Assembly: GCA_014526335.1 (NCBI GenBank)
Contig: JACTAT010000059.1
Span: forward strand, 3,123,312 to 3,187,311
Reading direction: 5' to 3'
Source of the DNA: Chrysaora quinquecirrha
Lineage: Eukaryota; Cnidaria; Scyphozoa; Semaeostomeae; Pelagiidae
Length of the DNA: 64,000 nt
Part shown: in pieces, positions 28,189-40,300 of the stretch
Layout: every line of letters starts with the position of its first letter
Numbering within the stretch: the first letter of the stretch is position 1
Notes under the pieces: model-generated
Database searches by the model: none
What the model was told of the DNA's origin: nothing
What the model saw: the letters and a program-made list of their open reading frames with translations, nothing else
Made by a program: the position numbers and the translations under genes

Positions 28189-31100
28189 CAACCCAAGTTG
28201 TAACATGAAGAACAATGTTTATTAATGGGTTTACACATATCACAGAGTTCCAAAAACAGCCAAATCCTAGCAATTGGAAGGATGAACTTAACGTCTTTCC
28301 AAATCTAATACTTCAAGTCTAAACTTTTCTACAGTGTGTGTGAGCGCGTATGTGCATGGTAAATGTAGTTTTCACATGAATGGCAAACGTGTCTACCCAC
28401 AGCTGATGGATGATCGACCATTGATCTATCAGAGAACCAAGGACAATGGAAGGACAATTATCGAAGCTCTCCAAGTCATACAGCCCAAGGCTCTCCTCCC
28501 ATTTGACTTTGTGTTTCGCCTATGTTGAGCCTTCTTCAGTACCATACATAATCGTATATATTTGTCATGAATACTATATGTTATATTATGTACATGCTAT
28601 GATGCATTTTTATAAGTTGAGCCTTGTATGTATTATATACGTCTGTCTATTTGCATATTTACACTATGTATTTTCCCATATACGATTTGGATACGAATAT
28701 ACGATGTATTGAAATGTCTTCAATTTATCTACACAATGACTTTGAAAAGTGCCTGAAAAAAGCTGCTGATACTTATAAAATGCCAGTATTGATCCAAGAA
28801 GGGAATCCAAAATGCTGCGTGAGAACAAAGTCAAGTCATGAGACAAATATGTAAGATACACAAAGCATTATATGTACAATGCCTTTCAAATATCAGAAGT
28901 AATATTATGCTAAGGGAAAATCTTACGAATTGGAGATGATGCAAAGGCACAGTCATCTAATTGTTTCATCCCTAATCTGAAAGAACTTAGATATTAACCT
29001 GGGAAAGTACCAGGAAAACTATAGATTCAGAAAGCATGAAAACTACCCAAGATTAGGTAATCAAGCAATTACCAGTAGATTTCTCTAATAAGGGATTACA
29101 GCATGACATATACTATTTTTATTGACGGAAGTTCCTCCTACATAGGAGGTCGTTCAGTAATTAGTCAATTCTAAGAAGTGGGGGATACTGAAGACTGTTT
29201 CGTCACGAAGCTTACCGAATGATGACGATAATGTTCGCTGAAGGGTATTGAAATTTCGGGAGTATTCGAATAAAGCGGAACATAACGAAAAGTATTTTCG
29301 GTAGCAAACGAGCAATTTAATGGCAATAAAAGCGACAATTAGAGTTTTCATCTGATACCTATTTTTCCTAAAGCACCCTCTTCTGGCCAAAGACATTCAA
29401 AGTAGCTAGCAAGCGAATGAAATGAATAGATAGATTTGAACATTCGTTTGCTATCGTCGCAAGGTATGGGTGTCTAAGCTTTGCTTTGCAAAGGAGGATC
29501 ACACAGTAGCCCAGGGCTAATGAATGCAGCGTGACCCAAGTCCTTCCTCTTGATGCGACCACACCTTATCATTCCTTTTAGAAGCCCAACCTGTATCTTC
29601 AAATACGTTTTGATTAACGGTTTCTTGTGTAGTTCATCTTTTAATGTTTGTAGTAGCATTCTGTTCTACAGGCGAACAGCAGAGAAAGTTCCATCTCGTA
29701 TGCATTTAGACATAATTTCTATAACGAATCCGCTCTCCTATAAGCCTTCTCAAACTTTTGAAATCAAACATCCCCCTGGGGTTTAACGAAGCCTTTACGG
29801 ATATGGGGGTCTTTGGGTCTTTGTCCTAGTCTTGCAACTTAAAGTCTGCATGCAGGTAGAGTGCGACAGCGTTCTCTTCCTAACAGACAGGAGCATGTCG
29901 CGAAAATGTATCGGGGACATGACGGGGACACTAACTCTGCTATGGAATCCACTCGATGGGGACACGTAATCGTTGTATCGCTGACGCGACGGGGTTGTCT
30001 ACCGGGCAATCACGATGATATAGAAATTAGGCTTAATGGTTTTACAACATCTTAAAACCATCAGAGGTAAAGAATTAAAAATGTGGTCGATTAAGGCATC
30101 ATTAGAAGCCAATTATAATGGATTTTTAGAGGATGGTACGTCTGAATCATAAATTATTATAAAAGAAAGATTTGCTGATGTTAGCTTTTGATGGGTAACT
30201 TGGCTCTTGTAGATCACTGACAACGTGGCTTGGCACTGCTCTTGAAAAATCTCAGGCCTGTGGGCGACCTGACGCGTGTTTCCTATTATAGTTTAGTTGT
30301 TAAATTCAATATCAAAGTTCAAATGAGATATTGAAACAAGAGAGTTAATGCATTTATATTACGAATTTTATAGAACTGATGGTCCATATGCTACCCTAGA
30401 TCTTCGCTATATATACCCTTATATAGACCCTTAGGGCATATAGAGCAAACCCCCACAGCGGTAAGGTTTATAAGTATTCTATACATTCCCAATCCATTCG
30501 TATGACATTGAATATAAAACTTATACTTTTCTCTATAACCATACTGTATATCAGAATCATGCATGTTGCGTTGTTGCAGAAACAACTTCAGAGCCTCAGA
30601 AAAGTCAGCGACTCTCACAGGAAAACTAATGCTTTAATTAACACCACAATATTTTCGATTCTGTTCTAATATTATTATCCCTCCATCAATGTATTTTAAC
30701 TGCTCAATACCTCTTATAAGATGAACTTGAATGTTGCACCCATTCTTTCTTCGTTTAAGCTATGATTGAGGATACACTACTCCTAGCTCACAGGATAGTA
30801 CTCACTGACGCTATGGTTTGGCAACAAAACTAATTCTAAACTAGAGACAAAGAGGGCTATTCACTGTTATAAAAATCGTGCGGATTTCTTTGAAAACAAG
30901 GACTTTTCAGGATTTCTGACAAAACAACAGGATTTCATCAAGGTATGCAACATTCCAAGAGAGATTTATCCTTCAAAAGAGATTTCACCCAGAAGGTGAC
31001 CCAGGGCTACAGAGGCTTTCCTCTTTCGGACAGCAATAGATGACTAAGAGCAAGTAAAGAATAGGCAATCTTTGGAGAAAGTTGGCACAGCCCCTTACAG

Positions 31101-33320
31101 TAGTCAAACTCGACCTTTAATTAGAGGCAATAACAAAACTCTGTCTCTAATAACAATTTGTGGCTCAGCATGCATTTCACAGCACTGAACTCCACATAGA
31201 GACTGAACCCCACATAGAGAGAAACGGTAACACATCTCAGTTTATCTATATAGCTAATGGAGAGCAATCCATCTGAAAATTCGCCATTATTGCCACTAAA
31301 TCATAAATATAGAGACACTGTGGCCTTCTTTGCTAATGTAATTAATAAGAAACAGATGGCTACTTGTACAGCAAAAAACACAATACTGTATTAGGTTAAA
31401 TTAGAAGAAACCCTTACTCTAGCTAACATCACACTGGACAGAGCATGAAAACACTACACCCTGTATTAGAGAGAGTGAATGATTAGTTATATCATTTGCA
31501 ATGGTGACAGAGTTGGTGGGCTAAGGCGCGAGCGAAGCGCCCATTGTAAGAGGAGTGCATTTTCGACCTGATGGTGGGGTTGAATTGCATCGGTGGCATG
31601 TCTCTTGATCATAGAAAAGGACGTTTTGAGACATTTTACCTAATTAGAGTGTAGATACAATTGCTTTTTAGAGAAAGTAGATGCATTGGTTTCATTTGTC
31701 ACCTTCATTACATGATACCATGGTTCCAACTCAGGTTACAAAGTTTGCGCGCACTTACTAACGCTCCGTTACTTCTAGTTATATGATTATGGAGCGTATA
31801 GATCAATCGGCACTCTCCAATCATATCATTGTGGGAATTTCTAAGGCGTTCAGCCAAGGTTACCTTGAACGCTTAACTGTTTGTACGTGCGAGGTGGGAA
31901 TCGTTAAAACTTTTCATATGGATCTTTACATAAGTTTCTCATGAGTCAGATTGAATTTTCCCACGAAAATCAGCCCAAGAATCATGCCCAATCATAGCAT
32001 ACCGATGTAGTGGAATCAGACTCCCATAACAATGATGACAAAAACAATGCAAAGTGAACGTGCAATTTATTGCACAACAAGAATCTCCTTTCAGTAATTA
32101 GTATGCTTTGTTTGTAATGAATTCCGTTAGGTTTTGTTTTGCTAATCAAGAATAGTGGATCTTAATTGCTTCAAATTTGCTAATTTTTGTAACACTACTG
32201 ATCAAAATTGCTTCCGGAGCTATAGCAAGGTGGGCGACCGGGAAAGGAAACAAGACCTCCCCGGATCTTGCCTGTGAAAATTCGAGTAATTAGGCCATAA
32301 CGTTGGCACTAATTGGCAATAAAATAGTTTGAGTTGCGCAGTAAGAAGCACGTATTTTGTTGCACAAGATGTACAAGGGAAAAGAAAAGATTGAACGTTA
32401 TATAACTTAGTAATTTCCGATCTGTTACAAGTGAAAGTAGTTTAATGAATTGTTTCCTAACTGGACAATTTTAAACGGACATGCCTTTTATCAACAGTTA
32501 CAGTATTTTAGACGTACTTAACGAATCAACGACTAGTTGCCATAGCAACATAAACCACCTATGGTGTTTGTAAAGTGCAATGTTATATATGATAGAGGTA
32601 TAACAGTAAAGTTTCGCTCAAGGGCGTACAAGATTTTCTTTAGAAAAACAGGATTTATAAGGGATTTTCGGGATTTCCATGAAAACAAAAGGATTTCAAA
32701 CAAGTGTATGAGATTTTTAGGGAATGAATTGCTCCTGGGAATTTCTGGTGTGATGTGTCCTTGCAGTATGACAAAGCAGGCATATATGTGAATATATGCA
32801 GTATAGATTAGTACAGCATAGCATAAAATGTGATAGAATAAATATAGTGTTGAAAAGCATAGTGTAGCATAGAATGAAAATAAGGACATTATACCGCATT
32901 ATACAGTAAAGAGTTGAACCAAAAGCAAGGAATGCGGAGTCAAAAGCACAAAAAATGGGGCAAATAACAGAAACGATATTTCCCATTTATAAGGGAGGAG
33001 GGTATTTTCGAAAGGGGGACAAAGAGTACCACAGAGCCTGAGACGTCAACAAAAGAACAAAAGACAGTTACCTGAACTAAACTGATATAGAACGATTTAT
33101 GTCGTATTTGCGGCTATTTAATTGAGTTGCTCCACGTCAAGTTACGCCTGGAAGTTTGACAGGAATTGCACCAGCAATTCATTTTTATTGCAAACAAAGG
33201 GTAGAACAAAGGAGGCATTTTTGCCTCCGAAAGGGGGCAAGAGCACCATAGCTCATGCGACATCAACGGAAAGAAGTTATCGTAGCGCTTCGAAAAACGT
33301 CATAAAGACCATCAAAGAGT
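28189..33320. other. Intergenic region, no gene seen
   Basis: No ORF with recognisable domains. Copies of a dispersed repeat containing GGATTTC and GAAAACAA words occur near 30890-30970 and 32575-32760. The rest is AT-rich and unassigned. Confidence 0.4.
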
Positions 33321-33323
33321 AAA

Positions 33324-33860
33324 GAAACCGACCGATCGGACCAGATTTGTGTTTTCTTTCATCGGTAAAGCAACAAGACACTGGTGCCTGGAAGATTGCA
33401 TGTAGCAATATTTGGCTAAGGAGTATCTTTACTAAAGAAACCGGCTGGTCAGACTAGGGTTAAACTTTCTTTTTACAGCTAAAACAAGAAGACACTTTGG
33501 AGTCAGGAAGGTTGTAGCTATATTAGGCTAGCAGTGTCTTGACCAGTTACGAATTCGATCGGTCAGACTAGACATGGACTTTCTTTCACCGGTAAAGCAA
33601 CTAGGCACTTTGGTGCCAGGAAAGTTGTTGCTATATTTGGCTAGAAGTACTACAAACAGTAACGAAACCGACCGGCAAGACTAGGCTTGAATCTTCTTTT
33701 TACAGGAAAAGCAACAAGGAATTGGAACCTAAAAATTGTAGCTGTATATTGCTGTACTGTATATAAAGGCTAGCAGTACTTTCAATAGAAGCGAAACCGA
33801 CCGGTCAGAATGAGCTTGCGTTTTCTCTGACCGGTTTGCAACAATAGTTCTTTTCAACCT
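33324..33860. repeat. Minisatellite, ~114-bp unit, about 4.5 copies
   Basis: Units begin near 33324, 33437, 33551, 33664 and 33793. Each opens with a GAAACCGACCGGTCAGAC-like block and contains 'CTTTCTTT..ACCGGTAAAGCAAC', 'CACTTTGGTGCCAGGAA' and 'GCTATATTTGGCTAG' phrases. Copies differ by roughly 15-25% by eye. No ORF runs through the array. Confidence 0.8.
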
Positions 33861-34310
33861 GTTATCAAACTTGCTGGCAAAACCAAGTTCCAGACTTCTC
33901 TCCTAGGTTTAACTGATGTAACAAGCGCATATGAAACGCAAGGGAAAGCTCAGGCATGTCGAAAAGCTACAGGGTCCATATGCAGCTCTAAGCTGTACCA
34001 AACCTCTATTAAAAACAGCAACAACAAGTCTGACGTCAGATACTCTATGTAACAAGTAACAGCACACAAGCAACACAATTTTGAACTAGCTCCGTATGCA
34101 TGAGTGAAAAGGCTCGAAGTAATACTTTAAATAAACAATAAACAGTAAAGTTCTCCAGCTACCCATGGAGTGAACAGCATCGTTTAATACCTCAAATGCG
34201 AAATCAATTTAAAATTTTTCTACCCACCAAAGAAGTGCTTTAAGCCAGCGTCAGTGTCTCTCAGCTACCCAAAGAGGAAATTATAGTTGCGAATCTATTG
34301 CCTTTGTGGT

Positions 34311-37300
34311 TTATTTACTGAACATAGCTACCTCATTAGAATCATAACCAGTTACCGCAAATGAAGAACCATCTTCATCCAGAAATTTCGCTCCAGCAAG
34401 TTGAACATCGGTTATTGACTCTTCAAATACGAATTCAAACTAAAAATAGAAAAAAATGCGTATATAATTTAACATTGAAGAACGGAGTAGAGGTGCTTCA
34501 AATTTAGAGGGGTTGGTTAAAGCAAAGTACCGGAGATAAGGAGCTAATACGATTTGGGTGCTACGAGATTCACAAGCATTAAGCAGCACAAAAGAGTACT
34601 AAGGGCCCCCGACCAAAAGGGCCCCGGCTCAAAAGGGCCCCGGCTCAATTTTTTGTATTGTCTGCTTTTTTGCCATAATACGTTAAAAGGCTTCCTTAGG
34701 CCATACCGAAAACGTAACGTGCATTCCTGCATACTCCAACTAGTGCCTTCCTGCATACTGTAAGGGCCCCATCTTACCAAAGTCCTACAGGCCCTGTGCG
34801 TAACTGTTACGCCACTGAGCAGCAGCAGTCTTATAACTTGTAAAAGTTTGACTAAATAAGAACCTTGTACACTAAGTATTATGTCAAACATTAGAAAATG
34901 TTAGTGATGATGATGATGATGATGATGATGATGACGATGATGATGATGATGATGATGATGATATTGCTGCTTTCATACCACAAGTTTAACCAGTTTTAAC
35001 TCAACCCGTTTAACAAATGCTGCGTTCTGATTGGTGCAGCCAATAAAAGGAATTGATTTGATTGGTGGAAATTTATACTGGTTTAAATAAAGCTAATTTC
35101 ATCGTGCAGTGTGAAGGCAGTATAATGTATACTGGCTAACCCTTATTTTCTAACTCCCCAGGTGCCCTTGCCTGCTTAATCGGGACATGCCACTTCCCGA
35201 CAGAAAGTGCGGGAAAATGCCACTACGTTTACCTTTTCTTAGGGTCGACAATAATACAATCACTATATATAATCACTGTAATCTTTGATTAAAATTATGG
35301 TAAAGGATAGTTCATCATTTCACTCCTAATTCATTTCATCTGTCTCATGGGTCTATAGAGGAGTGTCAGTTAATAATATTGAGCTGAAATACCGTAGATA
35401 TTCTAATAGTAAACAACAATCCTGTGGCCTAATAAATCAATGAAATTTCAAGGAACAGGAAGTCATCAATAACAGCTAAAAACATACCATTTGTTCAATG
35501 CCAACGCCTAGTTTTGTGTACAGTGATTTCAATTAGACAACAACATGAGAAATTAGTCGATTCGTTACTGTAATTGCATACAGGTGTCAATTGTTCAAAA
35601 CAACGACGGCACGCAATCAGTAGGGTAGGGTGCTTAGAGGTAGTACCCTAAGAAGTGGTAGCCAGGCAAGAGGGTTTCCACTAGGTTCCAGCAGCCTCTG
35701 TGACAGAATTGAGGCTTAGAAGGAGAATAGACTAATTCTCCTGCAATTACTTACAGCGTTGAACAGTTAAGGCCTAGCTGCTTGCTACAATAGACTTCTC
35801 CCCAAAAATAAATTCATATAAAACATGTAAATCAGACAGATGCGAAGGTTAGCAAACACAATTAGTCACAGCTACATCAAAGGGAGGAGCCCAAAGGATG
35901 ATTTTAGCTAGCGAATTTCGAAACAGAAAAATGTACGGATGCAAGGTCCGGTTTGAGAAGGTTTTCAAGGGGGGATCGACGAGCATTTGATGCCGACTAG
36001 CCCTGCCATCTATTGCTAAAAACAATAGTCTTTTGTTCATGAAAATTAAGAATCCCTTATAAGAGTGGTCAGCAGTCAAAGTCTTATAAAAGAAGCCTTT
36101 ATCCAGCCAGTGAGGCCTGGAATGGCCTGAAATAGGCCAGACAAGCAGCACTTTCCCATGTTTAGGAGCTCGTCAAGAATAGTTGGAAGAATGTCATTTA
36201 TGATTAAGTCACAGCTCTAGCATTGGTACTACAAAAAAGTCCCACAACATGTTTTCTGTCTATTTTCTTTCTACTTTCATTGAGTTGCTTTTCGATAGGC
36301 AGATCACTGACTTTAATCAAAGATTACACTGATTATAGTGATTGTATTAATGTAGACCCTAACCAACGGTAAATGGGTTCCAAAAAGGCAATAAAGCAAA
36401 CGGGTTAGACATTGAATCTTGGTTTGATACCTATTTTTCATTGAGATACCTAATGTGGTGCGTTTGGGATATGATTAAACATGGGGCTGCAATTGAGGGT
36501 AGATACAAGATTAGACGTAATCTAGTCTATATCACATCATATTTCCCTGCGCGCTTCATTGTGCCTTGCGCTACGATACTCAAGGAATTGAGCGCGCGTC
36601 ACCCACTTGAACTGCATCTCTGTTTCTCTATCTACTTAATGCTTTCGGATCAGTTTGGAGTTAGCAAGTTTGTTCATAGTAGTGATTACTGAATACAAGT
36701 TTTCGACTCACATTAAAAGGGCTAGGTGTGATTTTCCACACTTTGACGAAAGTGTCTTCAGAAGCAGAAACCAGCTAAAATGGAAACAAATCGCATATAA
36801 GTAAGATATCCAACAGAAGCCTCTTCAATAGTCCACACAAGAAAGCGTCTAAATTCATTATCTAAGTGGGGTATGGGTTATGATGCACCCATTACACTTG
36901 TTATCAACAAGGCAGTGATTTTTAGATTACTCTGGCATTACTCTGATGCAGCCCTGAATTCCGCGGTAAAATATCAATGAAAAGCTAAAATAGAAATAGA
37001 CCAATAGGCAAAATAGTAATGGACCCAATAAAATATTTGATGTCTTGCTTTTTCGTCGCTTTACAGCTTCATTACCCTTAGCCCAACGAGTTTTCGTTTT
37101 GAGACATTTCAGATTAGCACTTGTTTCGGCTAGAGTTACGAGAAAGGTAGGCTTGGCGGGTTTGGGAGGCATTCTAAAGTTTCTACATTAACAGCAAGAA
37201 GGTTAAGTAAACTTAAGAAGGTTCAGACGCAAAGTAGAGCAGAAATGCAGTACTGCGCATGTGTCATGGGGAAAATTTTGCTTCACGCGAAGAATTTCGT

Positions 37301-40300
37301 TTCTCGATGATCCGAATTTAGGGTTAATTGCTCATTATATTTGTAGGGTTAGACAAAGCCTGGGTGAACTTGTCTGAAACATTCAAAAATTCAAACCCAG
37401 ATTAGAAGTCAAAGATAGCTCAAAAATGCTGACTAATTGGCTTGAAAGACGAAAGACCCCTTAGACGTATTACCTGGGCTGTAGTTTTCGCTATTGAGTT
37501 GAATTGCTGGACGCCAAAACAACTCCGAAGCAAACAGCAGTTGCATTGTTTTTGTTGTTGATTTTGTTGTTGTAATATGTGTTTTGCGAGGAGAGGGGCG
37601 AAGGTAATAAGTTTTGAGAACCCTTTCCACTGTACCAAATTGTTCAAGAAGTGACAAAAGCTTTAATCAAGACTTTTCCATGGGTTGGTTACTTTGTTAT
37701 AAATACTCTACTTGGTGCAGGTATTTCCTCTTGTACATGCAAGAAACTTCGAAAATGAAAACAGGAATTCTTCCAAAATCTCCGCAACAATGATTGTTAT
37801 TTTTCCCAAAAGCAATATTATAAGCTGTAATTGTTTTCGGTATTTTATTCACAGCAGTTTTTCTAAAAGTCTACTCCTACGTATGATATGTACTGCTTTC
37901 CAAAACGTGCACGCATTTAGTTTTCCTGGAATGACTCTACTATAAAATATTAGCCCAGACAGAGCCTTAGCTTAGGCCACACGTTATTTTCAACCCTCCA
38001 ATCCATCAGACATCTCTCAGCTTTTCGTCTTTTCCGTACGAAAAAGGTTTACTTTGCTGCCTCGCTTCTGCTCTAACTATTCCCGGTTGATTTGGTTTGC
38101 ATTTGAAACAGTCAAAAACCTTGGGACATTCAGTCATTGTTGCTAACTTAATGCTCGCAACTGGAACAGCGTTGTTAAAGATCGAAGTTTTACCCATAGT
38201 CTTGTCAAAATTTTTTTCTTCATAAAATCGAAAACTAGTGAGACTGCATTAGGCATACCCTACAGTGGGGGTGCGGATGGTGTGCCACTTTAATGAAACG
38301 ACAACCAAAGCCATTCCAACACATAAATTAATAACATTCTCCAATGCTGGTTAAAATCGTGTAAGACAACTTGTAGGTACTAGGTAGCGCCTCCTGGCCT
38401 CCCCTTTATCAATGTTGGGTTGGATGGGGAAGGGGCTTCCGGCTAGTATGTCTGCATGATTGTTGTCTCAATAATGTTAGCCATGATTGTAGGTGATCAT
38501 GCCCCGAATTGGACACATTTAAGCAGGAGCTTCCGGCGCTTAAGTGGCTCGTACCATGCTATCGTCGGTAAATTCTCTTTTTAATATCTCTGCAGTCAAA
38601 AATTCTACATATGTCTATACAATTCAGAAGCTTCCCATAGGATCCTATTGTAAAGTGAATTATTGATTGGAAATCCACGAAACTTGAAAAATGGGGTTGG
38701 CTAACAGAACGAAAAGTTGAAACAGAATATATTTGGTAATCGACTGCTAGTAGCCATTTTATTCCAAAACTAGACCCCTAAATCTATCAAAAGACTTCTT
38801 TATTGAGACAGTCATGCTCCACAGAGTCTTACTAGACTTATTACATGAGTCGTGGTTATCGTTCGAGTCTAGCTATGCTGGACGCTCAAACTACTCTGAG
38901 CAAACAGCATTATGATTGTTGTTGTTGCTGTCTGCGAAGAGTGGGACTCGTGTTATAAGTCTAGGGTCTTTCTTGACAGTGAAAAGTTGATTGGAATTCC
39001 CGAAACTCCAAAGATGATGCTGGAGACTAGGTAAGAGGAGTTGAATACTAGGTACCAGTAAGAGGGTTTGAAGACAAGTCGATTTGATAATCAGCTGCTT
39101 CGAACCGTCCTAAACATCTTTGCAAAGATACACTGTGAAAACATTAAGTCGCATGGTATTCGAAATTGCGGCAAAAAGCGGAAAAATTTTTAATACAGTT
39201 ACGGATGGAACAGCAAATCAGAAATGCGGGGCTGAATTTGCATTGTCTTTCGAAAGCCAATCAGCTAACGCGATACGGCGTGGTAACCAATAGAATATCC
39301 AAAAATATCACACCATGATTTATAGAGGCCTCGGCAAAGGATAGCGGCTGTTCTGTCTTGTTCATTAAGGATTTTTGAAGGGAATTCTGGGAATGATTTC
39401 CTTAGTTACTACAGTTAAGCACAAATCAGTTACGTTCGTTGAATTCCCGTGACTAAGGAAATTAATCTTAGAATTCCCTTCGAAAATCCATGAGAAAAAC
39501 ATAGACTTATAACCTGAGTTCCAGTTATCGCTCATGAAACCGAAGCTAACACTAAAATGGGTTTGAGCGTCCAGCATTTCAACTCAATAGCGATAATTAC
39601 GACTCAGGTAATAAGTCTAATAAAAAACAGAAGACTGGCGGGAAAAGGCCAGCATCTTTCGCGGAAGCCTCTGTTCCTTCGGTATCTGCCTAACGTTTTA
39701 TAGCTACTTGGAGGAATTTCAGACAATGAAGCTTTTAGTATGTTCGAAAATGTTTCCAATTTTTATCATCAAACAAAAAGGCTTAACAATAGAGACTTAC
39801 CAGTCCTGATTTCTTTGATACATCGACTGCATTAATCCATCTCGAATGCGCACACACTTCACATAGCATTGCACCAGTTGTGCAGTTAAATACTCGAATG
39901 TGTCCAGAACCATATGCACCAATGACCAAACCACTCATGACACATAATGAAGAGCATGGATATCTATAAGAATGAAAATACAACCTTACATTTATAGAAT
40001 ACGCATCATATTAGCTATATTAGATTTTGAATGGGAGGCCAAACTTGTTTGCTAGAGTTTCAAAATACGAAAACCAAGCTAAGGCAGTGCTCTGTGTTAG
40101 CACAAATCACATACATTACCTTGCAAAGATAGTAAGCGTTTTTTAAAAGTTATCAACTATCAACTAGTCTTTTACGTTGGCATAATCTGTCCAAGCTGAT
40201 TCAATTTCAGATGTTACGATTAAAAAGGAATCTTCCGGTCCTAATAGTTGTTCCTGGTGTAAAAGATAAATTATCGTTTTTGTGGGTTATAAGATAAAAG

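Larger units (their letters stand above)
36775..39800 (-). other. WDR54 intron 6, holding three related MITEs
   Basis: The intron carries members of one small TA-flanked family at about 37464-37614, 38835-38961 and 39504-39617, listed separately. No internal exon is seen. Confidence 0.55.
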
